Shown here: in pieces, positions 20,339 through 33,489 of the stretch
Layout: each line of letters starts with the position of its first letter
Numbering within the stretch: position 1 is the first letter of the stretch
Program-made: the position numbers and the translations under genes
Notes under the pieces: generated by a model
Seen by the model: only the letters and a program-made list of their open reading frames with translations
What the model was told of the DNA's origin: nothing
The model's database searches: none
Assembly: GCF_001421885.1 (NCBI RefSeq)
Contig: NZ_LMLH01000017.1
Span: forward strand, 1 to 35,827
Source: Pseudomonas sp. Leaf48
GTDB taxonomy: Bacteria > Pseudomonadota > Gammaproteobacteria > Pseudomonadales > Pseudomonadaceae
Length of the DNA stretch: 35,827 nucleotides
Direction of reading: 5' to 3'

Positions 20339-20710
20339 CTACTTAGGCTTCTTGGTACCGTACTTCGAACGACCCTGGTTACGACCTTTAACGCCGGAAG
20401 TATCCAGAGAACCGCGTACGGTGTGGTAACGAACACCTGGCAAGTCTTTTACACGACCGCCGCGGATCAGTACCACGCTGTGCTCTTGCAGGTTGTGGCC
20501 TTCACCGCCGATGTACGAGGAAACCTCGAAACCGTTGGTCAGGCGCACACGGCATACTTTACGCAGTGCCGAGTTAGGTTTTTTCGGCGTGGTGGTGTAC
20601 ACACGGGTGCACACGCCACGGCGTTGCGGGCAGTTCTGCAGCGCAGGCACGTCGGATTTCTCGACGATACGCTTACGCGGCTGACGTACCAGCTGGTTGA
20701 TAGTTGCCAT
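20339..20710 (-). CDS. rpsL: 30S ribosomal protein S12
   Basis: 123 residues, a decoding-centre protein. Residues that determine streptomycin response are wild type: K43 in [10 protein letters not shown], and K88 and P91 in [13 protein letters not shown]. The isolate is therefore expected to be sensitive by this gene. It is the first gene of the str operon, with its own promoter about 115 nt upstream. Confidence 0.99.
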   Translation of the reverse strand: MATINQLVRQPRKRIVEKSDVPALQNCPQRRGVCTRVYTTTPKKPNSALRKVCRVRLTNGFEVSSYIGGEGHNLQEHSVVLIRGGRVKDLPGVRYHTVRGSLDTSGVKGRNQGRSKYGTKKPK

Positions 20711-20764
20711 CTACTAGCTCCACTGTTGTCTTGCGACGCTATTGTCTTGCAAGAAAAGCAAAAT

Positions 20765-20784
20765 GGCAGGAACGAATTCCCGCC
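20765..20784 (-). promoter_or_regulatory. UUCG-capped hairpin in the str-operon leader
   Basis: On the minus strand GGCGGGAA-TTCG-TTCCTGCC forms an 8-bp stem (one G-U pair) capped by a UUCG tetraloop, followed by ATTTTGCTTTTC. It lies shortly after the predicted start of the str transcript. It could be an attenuator or a 5'-stabilising structure. Confidence 0.55.
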
Positions 20785-20801
20785 AAATTTAGGGGTACAA
20801 G

Positions 20802-20830
20802 AGTCTAAAGAGGATCTTGTCCCCAGTCAA
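20802..20830 (-). promoter_or_regulatory. Sigma-70 promoter of the str operon
   Basis: TTGACT (20825-20830), a 17-nt spacer and TAGACT (20802-20807) on the minus strand, about 92 nt before the rpsL ATG. The 216-nt rpoC-rpsL spacer shows no clear intrinsic terminator for rpoC, only a long-range GGCCCCG / CGGGGCC pairing (20836-20842 with 20898-20904). Confidence 0.8.
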
Positions 20831-20926
20831 GGCAAGGCCCCGACCTCCCCGCTCATCCAACCTCGACAAATTGTCTCGATTCGATGAACGGTGCGACCGG
20901 GGCCCCACGCTCATTTACCGCAGAAC

Positions 20927-23900
20927 TCAGTTACCGCTCGAGTTCAGCGCTTCGGTCAGTGCAGCTTCCACTTCACTGGCGCTTACGCGCAACGGCTTGT
21001 CTGCATCACGACGACGCTTACGCTCGCTGTGATAAGCCAGGCCGGTACCAGCCGGGATCAGACGACCCACGACCACGTTTTCTTTCAGGCCGCGCAGGTA
21101 GTCGCGCTTGCCGGTTACCGCCGCTTCGGTCAGTACGCGAGTGGTTTCCTGGAAGGAAGCCGCCGAGATGAACGATTCGGTGGACAACGACGCCTTGGTG
21201 ATACCCAGCAGAACGCGAGTGAACTTGGAGACAAACTTGTCTTCGCCGCTCAAACGCTCGTTCTCTACCAGAACGTGAGTCAATTCCATCTGGTCGCCCT
21301 TGATGAAACTGGAATCGCCGGATTCAGCGATTTCAACTTTACGCAGCATCTGACGCAGGATGGTCTCGATGTGCTTGTCGTTGATCTTCACGCCTTGCAG
21401 ACGGTAAACGTCCTGGATCTCGTTGACGATGTACTTGGCCAGCGCACTCACACCCAGCAGACGCAGGATGTCGTGTGGATCGCTTGGACCGTCGGAGATA
21501 ACTTCGCCGCGGTTTACCTGTTCGCCTTCGAACACGTTCAGGTGACGCCACTTCGGAATCAGCTCTTCGTACGGATCACTACCGTCGTTCGGGGTGATAA
21601 CCAGACGGCGCTTGCCTTTGGTCTCTTTACCGAACGCGATGGTGCCGCTGACTTCAGCCAGAATCGACGCTTCTTTCGGACGACGAGCTTCGAACAAGTC
21701 GGCAACACGCGGCAGACCACCGGTGATGTCACGAGTCTTCGAAGTTTCTTGCGGGATACGAGCGATAACATCACCGATCGCGATCTTCGCACCGTCCGCT
21801 ACACCGACCAGGGCGTTGGCTGGCAGGAAGTACTGAGCGATAACGTCAGTGCCTGGCAGCAACAGATCCTTGCCGTTGTCGTCGACCATCTTCACGGCAG
21901 GACGGATGTCCTTGCCAGCAGCTGGACGATCTTTGGCGTCGAGTACTTCAATGTTGGTCATACCGGTCAATTCGTCAGTCTGACGCTTGATCGTGATGCC
22001 TTCTTCCATGCCCACGTAGGTCACGGTACCTTTCATTTCGGTAACGATCGGGTGAGTGTGCGGATCCCACTTGGCCACGATTGCGCCAGCGTCGACCTTG
22101 TCACCTTCTTTAACCGAAATCACGGCACCGTACGGCAGCTTGTAACGCTCGCGCTCACGACCGAAGTCATCAGCGATGGCCAGCTCACCGGAACGGGACA
22201 CAGCAACCAGGTGACCATCCACTCGCTCAACGTGCTTCAAATTGTGCAGACGGACGGTGCCGCCATTCTTCACCTGAACGCTGTCGGCTGCGGAGGTCCG
22301 GCTTGCCGCACCACCGATGTGGAACGTACGCATCGTCAGCTGGGTACCCGGCTCACCGATCGACTGTGCAGCGATTACGCCGACAGCTTCACCGATGTTC
22401 ACCTGGTGACCGCGAGCCAAGTCACGGCCGTAGCACTTGGCGCAAATGCCGTAGCGGGTTTCGCAGCTGATCGGCGAGCGAACAATCACTTCGTCGATGC
22501 TGTTGAGTTCGATGAACTCGACCCACTTCTCGTCTACCAGGGTGCCAGCAGGAACGATGATGTCCTCGGTACCTGGCTTGAATACGTCACGGGCGATAAC
22601 ACGACCCAATACGCGTTCACCCAACGGCTCTACAACGTCACCGCCTTCAATGTGCGGTGTCATCAACAGACCGTGTTCGGTGCCGCAATCGATCTCGGTT
22701 ACAACCAGATCTTGCGCCACGTCTACCAGACGACGAGTCAGGTAACCGGAGTTCGCAGTTTTCAACGCGGTATCCGCCAGACCCTTACGAGCACCGTGAG
22801 TAGAGATGAAGTACTGAAGTACGCTCAAACCTTCACGGAAGTTCGCAGTAATCGGCGTTTCAATGATGGAACCGTCCGGCTTGGCCATCAGGCCACGCAT
22901 ACCGGCCAGCTGACGAATCTGTGCTGCGGAACCCCGCGCACCAGAGTCAGCCATCATGTACATCGAGTTGAAGGATTCCTGGTCGACTTCGACGCCATGA
23001 CGGTCGATGACTTTCTCTTTCGAGAGGTTGGCCATCATCGCCTTGGAGACTTCGTCGTTCGCTTTCGACCAAAGGTCGATCACTTTGTTGTACTTCTCGC
23101 CCTGGGTTACCAGGCCGGAGGCGTACTGACTTTCGATCTCTTTCACTTCGTCGGTGGCAGCACCGATGATGCGGGCTTTTTCATCCGGGATAACGAAGTC
23201 GTTAACACCGATGGAAACGCCGGAAATGGTCGAGTAAGCGAAACCGGTGTACATCAACTGGTCAGCGAAGATCACGGTCTCTTTCAAACCAACCACGCGG
23301 TAGCACTGGTTGATCAGCTTGGAGATCGCCTTTTTCTTCATTGGCAGGTTGACGACGTCGTAGGACAGACCTTTTGGCACAACCTGATACAGCAACGCAC
23401 GGCCGACAGTAGTGTCGACGATACGAGTGCCGCTCACGCTGCCACCGTCACGGTCGTTGACGGTTTCGTTGATCCGCACTTTGACCTTGGCGTGCAGTGC
23501 GGCTTCGCCGGCACGGAACACACGGTCAACTTCCTGCAGATCCGCGAACACACGACCTTCGCCCTTGGCGTTGATCGCTTCACGAGTCATGTAGTACAGA
23601 CCCAATACAACGTCCTGCGACGGAACGATGATTGGCTCACCGTTGGCTGGCGACAGAATGTTGTTGGTCGACATCATCAACGCACGCGCTTCGAGCTGGG
23701 CTTCCAGCGTCAGCGGTACGTGCACGGCCATTTGGTCGCCGTCGAAGTCGGCGTTGTACGCGGCGCAGACCAGAGGGTGCAACTGGATAGCCTTACCTTC
23801 GATCAGTACCGGTTCAAACGCCTGGATACCCAGACGGTGAAGGGTCGGTGCACGGTTGAGAAGAACCGGGTGTTCGCGAATCACTTCAGCGAGAACGTCC

Positions 23901-25126
23901 CAAACTTCCGGCAGCTCGCGCTCGACCATCTTCTTGGCAGCTTTGATGGTGGTCGCGAGACCACGCATTTCCAGCTTGCCGAAAATGAACGGCTTGAACA
24001 GCTCGAGAGCCATTTTCTTCGGCAGACCGCACTGGTGCAGACGCAGGGTTGGACCTACGGTAATTACCGAACGACCGGAGTAGTCAACACGCTTACCGAG
24101 CAAGTTCTGACGGAAACGACCTTGCTTACCCTTGATCATGTCAGCCAGGGATTTCAGAGGACGCTTGTTGGAACCGGTGATAGCGCGGCCACGACGACCG
24201 TTGTCGAGCAGTGCGTCGACGGCTTCCTGCAACATACGCTTTTCGTTGCGCACGATGATGTCCGGAGCGGACAGATCCAGCAGGCGCTTCAAACGGTTGT
24301 TACGGTTGATCACTCGACGATACAGATCGTTGAGGTCGGAAGTCGCGAAGCGACCGCCATCCAGCGGGACCAGTGGACGCAGATCTGGCGGCAGAACCGG
24401 CAGAACGGTCAGCACCATCCACTCTGGCAGGTTGCCGGAACCCTGGAAGGCTTCCATCAACTTCAGACGCTTGGACAGCTTCTTGATCTTGGTTTCGGAG
24501 TTGGTTTGCGGAATCTCTTCACGCAGACGGCCAATCTCGTGTTCCAGGTCGATAGCGTGCAGCAGTTCACGGACAGCTTCAGCACCCATGCGGGCGTCGA
24601 AGTCATCACCGAACTCTTCCAGCGCTTCGAAGTACTGCTCGTCGTTGAGCAGCTGACCTTTTTCAAGGGTGGTCATGCCTGGATCGATAACGACATAGCT
24701 CTCGAAGTAGAGAACGCGTTCGATATCACGCAGGGTCATGTCCATCAGCAAGCCGATACGCGACGGCAGCGATTTCAGGAACCAGATGTGGGCAACTGGC
24801 GAGGCCAGTTCGATGTGCGCCATGCGCTCACGACGAACTTTTGCCAGCGCGACTTCAACGCCGCACTTCTCGCAGATCACACCACGGTGCTTCAAGCGCT
24901 TGTACTTACCGCACAGGCACTCGTAATCCTTTACCGGGCCAAAGATCTTGGCGCAGAACAGGCCGTCACGCTCAGGTTTGAACGTACGGTAGTTGATGGT
25001 TTCCGGCTTTTTAACTTCACCGAACGACCACGAACGGATCATCTCAGGCGATGCCAATCCAATACGGATGGCGTCGAACTCTTCGACTTGACCCTGGTTT
25101 TTCAGCAAATTCAGTAGGTCTTTCAA
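20927..25126 (-). CDS. rpoC: RNA polymerase beta' subunit
   Basis: 1399 residues, the largest polymerase subunit. The N-terminal zinc-binding domain has C70, C72, C85 and C88. The active-site motif [12 protein letters not shown] coordinates the catalytic Mg2+ at about residues 458-464. A second cysteine cluster ([17 protein letters not shown]) is in the C-terminal half, as in gammaproteobacteria. It follows rpoB by 64 nt in the same transcript. The C-terminus carries a short Ser/Ala-rich tail. Confidence 0.99.
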   Translation of the reverse strand: MKDLLNLLKNQGQVEEFDAIRIGLASPEMIRSWSFGEVKKPETINYRTFKPERDGLFCAKIFGPVKDYECLCGKYKRLKHRGVICEKCGVEVALAKVRRERMAHIELASPVAHIWFLKSLPSRIGLLMDMTLRDIERVLYFESYVVIDPGMTTLEKGQLLNDEQYFEALEEFGDDFDARMGAEAVRELLHAIDLEHEIGRLREEIPQTNSETKIKKLSKRLKLMEAFQGSGNLPEWMVLTVLPVLPPDLRPLVPLDGGRFATSDLNDLYRRVINRNNRLKRLLDLSAPDIIVRNEKRMLQEAVDALLDNGRRGRAITGSNKRPLKSLADMIKGKQGRFRQNLLGKRVDYSGRSVITVGPTLRLHQCGLPKKMALELFKPFIFGKLEMRGLATTIKAAKKMVERELPEVWDVLAEVIREHPVLLNRAPTLHRLGIQAFEPVLIEGKAIQLHPLVCAAYNADFDGDQMAVHVPLTLEAQLEARALMMSTNNILSPANGEPIIVPSQDVVLGLYYMTREAINAKGEGRVFADLQEVDRVFRAGEAALHAKVKVRINETVNDRDGGSVSGTRIVDTTVGRALLYQVVPKGLSYDVVNLPMKKKAISKLINQCYRVVGLKETVIFADQLMYTGFAYSTISGVSIGVNDFVIPDEKARIIGAATDEVKEIESQYASGLVTQGEKYNKVIDLWSKANDEVSKAMMANLSKEKVIDRHGVEVDQESFNSMYMMADSGARGSAAQIRQLAGMRGLMAKPDGSIIETPITANFREGLSVLQYFISTHGARKGLADTALKTANSGYLTRRLVDVAQDLVVTEIDCGTEHGLLMTPHIEGGDVVEPLGERVLGRVIARDVFKPGTEDIIVPAGTLVDEKWVEFIELNSIDEVIVRSPISCETRYGICAKCYGRDLARGHQVNIGEAVGVIAAQSIGEPGTQLTMRTFHIGGAASRTSAADSVQVKNGGTVRLHNLKHVERVDGHLVAVSRSGELAIADDFGRERERYKLPYGAVISVKEGDKVDAGAIVAKWDPHTHPIVTEMKGTVTYVGMEEGITIKRQTDELTGMTNIEVLDAKDRPAAGKDIRPAVKMVDDNGKDLLLPGTDVIAQYFLPANALVGVADGAKIAIGDVIARIPQETSKTRDITGGLPRVADLFEARRPKEASILAEVSGTIAFGKETKGKRRLVITPNDGSDPYEELIPKWRHLNVFEGEQVNRGEVISDGPSDPHDILRLLGVSALAKYIVNEIQDVYRLQGVKINDKHIETILRQMLRKVEIAESGDSSFIKGDQMELTHVLVENERLSGEDKFVSKFTRVLLGITKASLSTESFISAASFQETTRVLTEAAVTGKRDYLRGLKENVVVGRLIPAGTGLAYHSERKRRRDADKPLRVSASEVEAALTEALNSSGN

Positions 25127-25190
25127 GGCCTTTCCTCCTGGCGGAGCAGAGAGCGGGCAATCCTGCCCCGCTCTCGATTCGCGTCACGTG

Positions 25191-29264
<4,074 letters not shown>

Positions 29265-29329
29265 CAGCGTTCCCCAGCTTGGTCACCTGCTTGTTTGGCC
29301 CCTCCCGACGGGAGCAGCCAGAAAATCGT

Positions 29330-29347
29330 GCAAACCCCATGGTTTGC
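29330..29347 (-). repeat. Hairpin in the rplL-rpoB spacer
   Basis: A perfect 7-bp inverted repeat GCAAACC / GGTTTGC has a 4-base loop. Shorter hairpins (CCACC/GGTGG and CTCCC/GGGAG) flank it in the 220-nt spacer. The structured region could be an RNase processing zone, as in E. coli, where RNase III cuts here. That role is inferred. Confidence 0.4.
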
Positions 29348-29410
29348 GCCACCGCATCGGGTGGTTACAGCTCGTTACCGGCACCGACCCAGTCGGCTGC
29401 CAATAACGGA

Positions 29411-29437
29411 AAAAGGCCGGTGGCAAGAGCCACCAGC
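29411..29437 (-). terminator. rplL-rpoB transcription attenuator
   Basis: On the minus strand GCTGGTGGC-TCTT-GCCACCGGC (9-bp stem with one G-T pair) is followed by CTTTTT. It lies 48 nt past the rplL stop codon. It has the place and form of the E. coli attenuator that lowers rpoBC expression below that of L7/L12. Confidence 0.85.
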
Positions 29438-29484
29438 CATCAGCCTGTCGCTTAACGCTCGGGCTGGAAACGCAAAGTCGATGC

Positions 29485-29850
29485 TTACTTCAGCTCGACT
29501 TTAGCGCCTGCTTCTTCCAGAGCTGCTTTGGCTTTGTCAGCTGCGTCTTTGGCAACAGCTTCCAGAACCATGGCAGGAGCGCCGTCAACTACAGCCTTGG
29601 CTTCTTTCAGGCCCAGACCGGTCAGTTCACGTACTGCCTTGATCACGTTTACTTTCTTCTCGCCAGCTTCGGTCAGCATGACGTTGAATTCGGTTTGCTC
29701 TTCAGCAACGGCAGCAGCAACAGCTGGACCAGCCGAAGCAGCAGCAGCGGAAACGCCGAATTTTTCTTCGAAAGCTTTGATCAGCTCAACAACCTGCAGA
29801 ACCGACATTTCAGCTACGGCGTTGAGGATATCTTCTTGGGAGATAGACAT
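29485..29850 (-). CDS. rplL: 50S ribosomal protein L7/L12
   Basis: 121 residues. The N-terminal dimerisation helices are followed by an alanine-rich hinge (about 35-50). The C-terminal factor-binding domain carries [20 protein letters not shown] in part. Several copies bind L10 to form the stalk that recruits EF-Tu and EF-G. It lies 78 nt after rplJ. Confidence 0.99.
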   Translation of the reverse strand: MSISQEDILNAVAEMSVLQVVELIKAFEEKFGVSAAAASAGPAVAAAVAEEQTEFNVMLTEAGEKKVNVIKAVRELTGLGLKEAKAVVDGAPAMVLEAVAKDAADKAKAALEEAGAKVELK

Positions 29851-29928
29851 TACTGTATTTCCTGAATTGGGGGACGGCCTACGCGGCCATCGAAATAAAC
29901 AAAAATACGCGAGAGAAAGTGCTCAGCC

Positions 29929-30429
29929 TTAGGCTGCGGCAGCTTCTTTTTGCTCGCGAACTGCAGCCAGAGTACGAGCCAGCTTGCTGGTAGCGCCTTG
30001 AATCACGCTCATCAGCTGCGAAATGGCTTCGTCGCGGGTCGGCAGTGTTGCCAGTACGTCGATTTGGTTAGCTGCGAGGAACTTGCCCTCGAACGCAGCT
30101 GCCTTGATCTCGAACTTGTCCTGACTCTTGGCGAACTCTTTGAACAAACGGGCAGCAGCGCCTGGATGATCCTTGGAGAACGCGATCAGAGTCGGGCCGG
30201 TGAACACGTCGTTGAGGACACTGTATTCAGTGTCAGCAACAGCGCGCTTGAGCAGGGTGTTACGTACAACACGTACGTATACGCCAGCTTCACGAGCCTC
30301 TTTACGGAGTCCGGTCATTGCGCCTACTGTCACACCACGGGCATCAGCCACGACAGCGGACAGAGCGACTTTGGCAGCCTCGTTGACTTCAGCGACGATG
30401 GCCTTCTTGTCTTCGAGATTAATTGCCAC
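29929..30429 (-). CDS. rplJ: 50S ribosomal protein L10
   Basis: 166 residues, the base of the L7/L12 stalk. The start codon is GTG at 30429 ([18 protein letters not shown]) with AGGAG upstream; no ATG fits the family N-terminus. L10 with L7/L12 is a translational repressor of its own mRNA, and the long structured leader upstream fits this. Confidence 0.98.
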   Translation of the reverse strand: MAINLEDKKAIVAEVNEAAKVALSAVVADARGVTVGAMTGLRKEAREAGVYVRVVRNTLLKRAVADTEYSVLNDVFTGPTLIAFSKDHPGAAARLFKEFAKSQDKFEIKAAAFEGKFLAANQIDVLATLPTRDEAISQLMSVIQGATSKLARTLAAVREQKEAAAA

Positions 30430-30439
30430 GGGTTTAACT

Positions 30440-30560
30440 CCTGCTTGTTACCGTTTCATCTGGCCGGAGCCGGATGTCGTTTTGGTGTCTGATTCGGTAA
30501 GGAACCGGGAGCACCATCTGCGTAGGCTTGTGGTTTAAGACTTGCGCCGCCTACGGTCTT
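30440..30560 (-). ncRNA. L10 (rplJ) leader, autoregulatory mRNA element
   Basis: The 198-nt rplA-rplJ spacer contains a conserved-looking stem CGTAGGC / GCCTACG (30521-30555). Its large internal part reads GGCGCAAGTCTTAAACCACA. It resembles the L10 leader of gammaproteobacteria, which L10-(L7/L12)4 binds to block translation of rplJL. The borders are approximate. Confidence 0.65.
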
Positions 30561-30585
30561 GGATAGCCCCCGCCAGGCAGGGACC

Positions 30586-30619
30586 CCAATTTTTCAATTG
30601 GCGCAATCGCTTGCGCCAA
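30586..30619 (-). repeat. Two overlapping perfect hairpins downstream of rplA
   Basis: TTGGCGCAA / TTGCGCCAA (30598-30619, 4-base loop) and CCAATT / AATTGG (30586-30601, 4-base loop) share four bases. Only one can therefore form fully at a time. Neither is followed by a proper T run on the minus strand. Confidence 0.55.
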
Positions 30620-30627
30620 CCTGTGTC

Positions 30628-31323
30628 TTACGCGTCGAGCGAGCTTTGATCGATGATCAGACCTGGGCCCATAGTGGTGCTCAGGGTGACGCGCTTGACG
30701 TAAATGCCTTTCGAGGAAGCTGGCTTGATACGCTTCAGATCAGCGATCAGGGCTTCAACGTTTTCCTTCAGCTTGACGGCGTCGAAGCCCATCTTGCCAA
30801 CGGAAGTGTGGATGATGCCGTTTTTGTCGGTGCGATAACGAACCTGACCAGCCTTGGCGTTTTTAACCGCGGTAGCTACGTCTGGAGTCACGGTACCAAC
30901 TTTAGGGTTAGGCATCAGACCACGTGGACCGAGGATCTGACCCAACTGACCTACAACGCGCATTGCATCCGGGGATGCGATAACTACGTCATAGTTCAGG
31001 TCGCCGCCTTTCATTTCGGCAGCCAGGTCGTCCATACCTACACGGTCAGCGCCGGCAGCCAGAGCGGCCTCAGCAGCTGGACCCTGGGTGAACACAGCAA
31101 CGCGAACGGTCTTGCCAGTGCCGTGAGGCAGCACAGTAGCGCTACGAACGACCTGGTCGGATTTACGCGGGTCAACACCCAGGTTTACAGCTACGTCGAA
31201 CGACTCGCTGAACTTGACAGTCGACAGCTCAGCCAGCAGGGCAGCGGCGTCTACAATGTTGTAGGCCTTGCCTGCTTCGATTTTGCCGGCGATAGCCTTT
31301 TGACGCTTGGTCAGCTTAGCCAT
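30628..31323 (-). CDS. rplA: 50S ribosomal protein L1
   Basis: 231 residues, the mobile L1 stalk protein that guides E-site tRNA release. The family signature around [15 protein letters not shown] is present. The start codon shares one base with the rplK stop (TAATG), so translation is coupled. L1 represses the rplK-rplA pair in other bacteria by binding a leader mimic of its rRNA site; a matching structure lies upstream of rplK. Confidence 0.99.
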   Translation of the reverse strand: MAKLTKRQKAIAGKIEAGKAYNIVDAAALLAELSTVKFSESFDVAVNLGVDPRKSDQVVRSATVLPHGTGKTVRVAVFTQGPAAEAALAAGADRVGMDDLAAEMKGGDLNYDVVIASPDAMRVVGQLGQILGPRGLMPNPKVGTVTPDVATAVKNAKAGQVRYRTDKNGIIHTSVGKMGFDAVKLKENVEALIADLKRIKPASSKGIYVKRVTLSTTMGPGLIIDQSSLDA

Positions 31324-31754
31324 TACACACCCTCCACGTTAAGGCCCATGCTACGAGCAGAACCGGCGATGGTACGCACGGCTGCATCCATATCAGCTGC
31401 AGTCAGATCCGCGTTTTTGGTTTTCGCGATTTCTTCCAGCTGAGCACGAGTCACGGTGCCAACCTTAACGGTGTTCGGACGAGCGGAACCGCTGGTCAGA
31501 CCGGCCGCCTTCTTCAGCAGAACCGAAGCAGGGGTGGATTTGGTTTCGAAAGTGAAGCTACGGTCGCTGTAGACAGTGATGATCACTGGAGTCGGCAGAC
31601 CTGGCTCAAGACCCTGGGTACGGGCGTTGAAAGCCTTGCAGAATTCCATGATGTTCACGCCGTGTTGACCCAGAGCAGGACCAACAGGTGGGCTTGGGTT
31701 AGCCTGAGCGGCCTTCACTTGCAGCTTGATGTAAGCGGTAATCTTCTTGGCCAT
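31323..31754 (-). CDS. rplK: 50S ribosomal protein L11
   Basis: 143 residues from the ATG at 31754 ([20 protein letters not shown]); an in-frame extension of four codons is not family-like. L11 forms the GTPase-associated centre and is needed for RelA activation. The signature [20 protein letters not shown] is present. A terminator and a probable L1 operator lie in the 117-nt spacer from nusG. Confidence 0.99.
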   Translation of the reverse strand: MAKKITAYIKLQVKAAQANPSPPVGPALGQHGVNIMEFCKAFNARTQGLEPGLPTPVIITVYSDRSFTFETKSTPASVLLKKAAGLTSGSARPNTVKVGTVTRAQLEEIAKTKNADLTAADMDAAVRTIAGSARSMGLNVEGV

Positions 31755-31769
31755 GAGGCACTCCAATTA

Positions 31770-31798
31770 CGGGTTCAAACGCCTCGAAAGGCTCCCCG
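31770..31798 (-). promoter_or_regulatory. Probable L1 translational operator in the rplK leader
   Basis: On the minus strand an outer stem CGGG / CCCG encloses an asymmetric internal loop (GA opposite GTTTGAA). An inner stem GCCT / AGGC is capped by TTCG. A GGGGA...TGAACCC internal loop next to two short helices is the form recognised by L1 in 23S rRNA and in rplKA leaders of other bacteria. It lies about 16 nt before the rplK ATG. Assignment is by structure and position. Confidence 0.65.
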
Positions 31799-31823
31799 GT
31801 TACTTGCGCGTTTATCCCAGTGA

Positions 31824-31856
31824 CGACAAAACCCCACAGCCTATGGCTGCGGGGTT
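31824..31856 (-). terminator. Terminator-like hairpin after nusG
   Basis: AACCCCGCAGCC / GGCTGTGGGGTT forms a 12-bp stem (one G-T pair) with a 3-base loop, followed on the minus strand by TTGTCG. It lies just past the nusG stop codon. The T tract is short, so termination may be partial. I found no convincing promoter between it and rplK. Confidence 0.75.
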
Positions 31857-31871
31857 GGGATTTTTGCTCAG

Positions 31872-32405
31872 CTAGACCTTTTCGACCTGGCTGAACTCTA
31901 GCTCTACCGGAGTAGAGCGACCGAAAATGAGCACAGCCACCTGGATGCGGCTCTTTTCGTAGTTAACTTCTTCAACAACACCGGTAAAGTCAGCGAACGG
32001 ACCGTCATTGACACGCACCGACTCACCCGGCTCGAACAACGTCTTCGGCTTCGGCTTGTCGCTACCATCAGCAACGCGACGCAGAATCGCTTCTGCTTCT
32101 TTATCGGTGATTGGCGCAGGCTTGTCAGCGGTACCACCGATGAAACCCATCACCCGAGGCGTGTCCTTGACCAAGTGCCAAGTACCCTCGTTCATATCCA
32201 TCTGCACCAGCACGTAGCCAGGGAAGAATTTGCGTTCGCTTTTGCGCTTCTGGCCATTGCGCATCTCAACCACTTCTTCAGTGGGGACCAGAATCTCGCC
32301 GAAGCCATCTTCCATGCCAGCCAGCTTTACGCGCTCGATGAGCGAGCGCATTACATGCTTCTCGTAACCGGAGTAAGCATGCACAACATACCAACGCTTA
32401 GCCAC
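31872..32405 (-). CDS. nusG: Transcription termination/antitermination factor NusG
   Basis: 177 residues. The NGN domain (about 1-120) starts [18 protein letters not shown] and binds beta' to suppress pausing. The C-terminal KOW domain ([20 protein letters not shown]) contacts Rho or S10. It starts 9 nt after secE, the conserved secE-nusG pair. Confidence 0.99.
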   Translation of the reverse strand: MAKRWYVVHAYSGYEKHVMRSLIERVKLAGMEDGFGEILVPTEEVVEMRNGQKRKSERKFFPGYVLVQMDMNEGTWHLVKDTPRVMGFIGGTADKPAPITDKEAEAILRRVADGSDKPKPKTLFEPGESVRVNDGPFADFTGVVEEVNYEKSRIQVAVLIFGRSTPVELEFSQVEKV

Positions 32406-32414
32406 GGGACACCC

Positions 32415-32783
32415 TTAGCCGACAATCAAGGAAACAAGCCAGCCGAGCAGGGAATCAAGCCCCCACAACAGCAACGCCATAACCAGAACAACAGCCACAA
32501 CGATCAACGTGGTCTGCGTGGTTTCTTGGCGAGTTGGCCAAACGACTTTACGAATCTCGGTGCGCGCTTCCTTTACAAGAACAAAGAAAGACTTGCCCTT
32601 CACTGTCTGCAGGCCTACAAAGGCAGCTACAGCAGCAATCACGAGCAAAGCGAGCACACGGTACAGAATCGGCGAAGCAGAGAAGTACTGATTGCCAACA
32701 ACGCCAACAGCCACCAAAGCAACTACTACTAGCCACTTGAGCAGATCGAAGCGAGAACCTTGAGCTTCAGCTTTAGGAGTCAT
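32415..32783 (-). CDS. secE: Protein translocase subunit SecE
   Basis: 122 residues with three predicted membrane helices (about 14-33, 40-58 and 90-118), the three-helix form found in gammaproteobacteria. The conserved cytoplasmic motif EIRKVVWPTRQE precedes the last, essential helix that clamps SecY. It is the first protein gene downstream of tRNA-Trp and very likely shares its transcript; the gap to the tRNA is 45 nt. Confidence 0.98.
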   Translation of the reverse strand: MTPKAEAQGSRFDLLKWLVVVALVAVGVVGNQYFSASPILYRVLALLVIAAVAAFVGLQTVKGKSFFVLVKEARTEIRKVVWPTRQETTQTTLIVVAVVLVMALLLWGLDSLLGWLVSLIVG

Positions 32784-32828
32784 CTATGAAGATCCTGTGA
32801 AAAGAAAGCCAGACACACCGAGTGAATC

Positions 32829-32904
32829 TGGCAGGTCAGGAGGGAATCGAACCCCCAACCTACGGTTTTGGAGACCGTCGCTCTGCCAATTGAGCTACTG
32901 ACCT
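32829..32904 (-). tRNA. trpT: tRNA-Trp (anticodon CCA)
   Basis: A 76-nt cloverleaf with acceptor stem AGGTCAG / CTGACCT and anticodon loop CTCCAAA. The T loop is GTTCGATTC, and the CCA end is encoded. It precedes secE-nusG in the same direction, and its promoter is 20 nt upstream. Confidence 0.97.
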
Positions 32905-32924
32905 AAAACAAAATCAGGCCGACC

Positions 32925-32953
32925 ATTATGCAGACCTGAAAAAGACTTTACAA
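32925..32953 (-). promoter_or_regulatory. Promoter of tRNA-Trp-secE-nusG
   Basis: TTGTAA (32948-32953), a 17-nt spacer and CATAAT (32925-32930) on the minus strand. The discriminator GGTCGGCC is GC-rich, as in stringently controlled stable-RNA promoters. The -35 starts 5 nt past the stop codon of the tufB stub. Confidence 0.75.
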
Positions 32954-32957
32954 CCAT

Positions 32958-33029
32958 TTACTCAATGACCTTGAGCACTCCGCCAGAACCAGGGACTCAG
33001 ACCACCCCACGAACAACGAAGAACATCCC
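32958..33029 (-). pseudogene. Decayed 3' stub of a second tuf gene (tufB relic)
   Basis: Reading minus-strand codons back from the TAA at 32958-32960, 24 codons align without a gap to the last 24 codons of the intact tuf (16389-16460). By my count 44 of 72 bases are identical. Shared residues include F4, R7, G14, G16, V18, K20, I22, E23 and the TAA stop (numbered within the 24). The frame carries an internal TGA at codon 11 and has no start. In Pseudomonas the tufB gene lies exactly here, between tRNA-Thr and tRNA-Trp. I read this as the remains of a tufB deletion. Upstream of codon 1 the match is lost into the tRNA terminator. Confidence 0.72.
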
Positions 33030-33036
33030 AGGCCAT

Positions 33037-33069
33037 TAAAACAAAGGCAGATATTTTCATATCTGCCTT
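33037..33069 (-). terminator. Terminator of the tRNA-Tyr-Gly-Thr operon
   Basis: A perfect 11-bp stem AAGGCAGATAT / ATATCTGCCTT has a GAAA tetraloop and is followed by TGTTTT on the minus strand. It begins 6 nt after the 3' end of tRNA-Thr. Confidence 0.85.
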
Positions 33070-33075
33070 GTTATA

Positions 33076-33151
33076 TGGAGCTCTTGAGCGGATTTGAACC
33101 GCTGACCTCACCCTTACCAAGGGTGTGCTCTACCAACTGAGCTACAAGAGC
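33076..33151 (-). tRNA. tRNA-Thr (anticodon GGT)
   Basis: 76 nt with acceptor GCTCTTG / CAAGAGC, anticodon loop TTGGTAA, T loop GTTCAAATC and an encoded CCA. It is the last gene of the three-tRNA operon. In E. coli and other pseudomonads it is followed by tufB. Confidence 0.97.
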
Positions 33152-33177
33152 GTAACACTGTGCAAAACCTGCAAACT

Positions 33178-33251
<74 letters not shown>

Positions 33252-33274
33252 GAGGCTTGCAGCTCTCGCTAAAA

Positions 33275-33359
<85 letters not shown>

Positions 33360-33372
33360 TAAGCGAGCCGGC

Positions 33373-33400
33373 ATTCTACATCATGCCAGCCTTCTGTCAA
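33373..33400 (-). promoter_or_regulatory. Main promoter of the tRNA-Tyr-Gly-Thr operon
   Basis: A consensus TTGACA (33395-33400), a 16-nt spacer and TAGAAT (33373-33378), followed by the GC-rich discriminator GCCGGCTCGC. An A/T-rich stretch just upstream (33401-33425) may be an UP element. Confidence 0.88.
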
Positions 33401-33489
33401 GCACTTTTCTCAATAAAAACTTGAGGTTAGCTGCGTTGACCCGCTTCACACCGCTTACCGTTTCCGGTGTTCGCTGTGGAGCGGGCGCC

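Noticed and set aside
20891..25117. A 1408-codon plus-strand open frame opposite rpoC
   Set aside because: It mirrors rpoC nearly end to end. Strong codon bias in highly expressed genes removes stops from an antisense frame. The translation resembles no protein family and has no ribosome-binding site or promoter.
32905..33075. A novel small RNA or a new small gene in the tRNA-Thr/tRNA-Trp spacer
   Set aside because: The spacer is fully explained by a terminator, the tufB stub and the tRNA-Trp promoter. No open frame with a start codon and ribosome-binding site is present.
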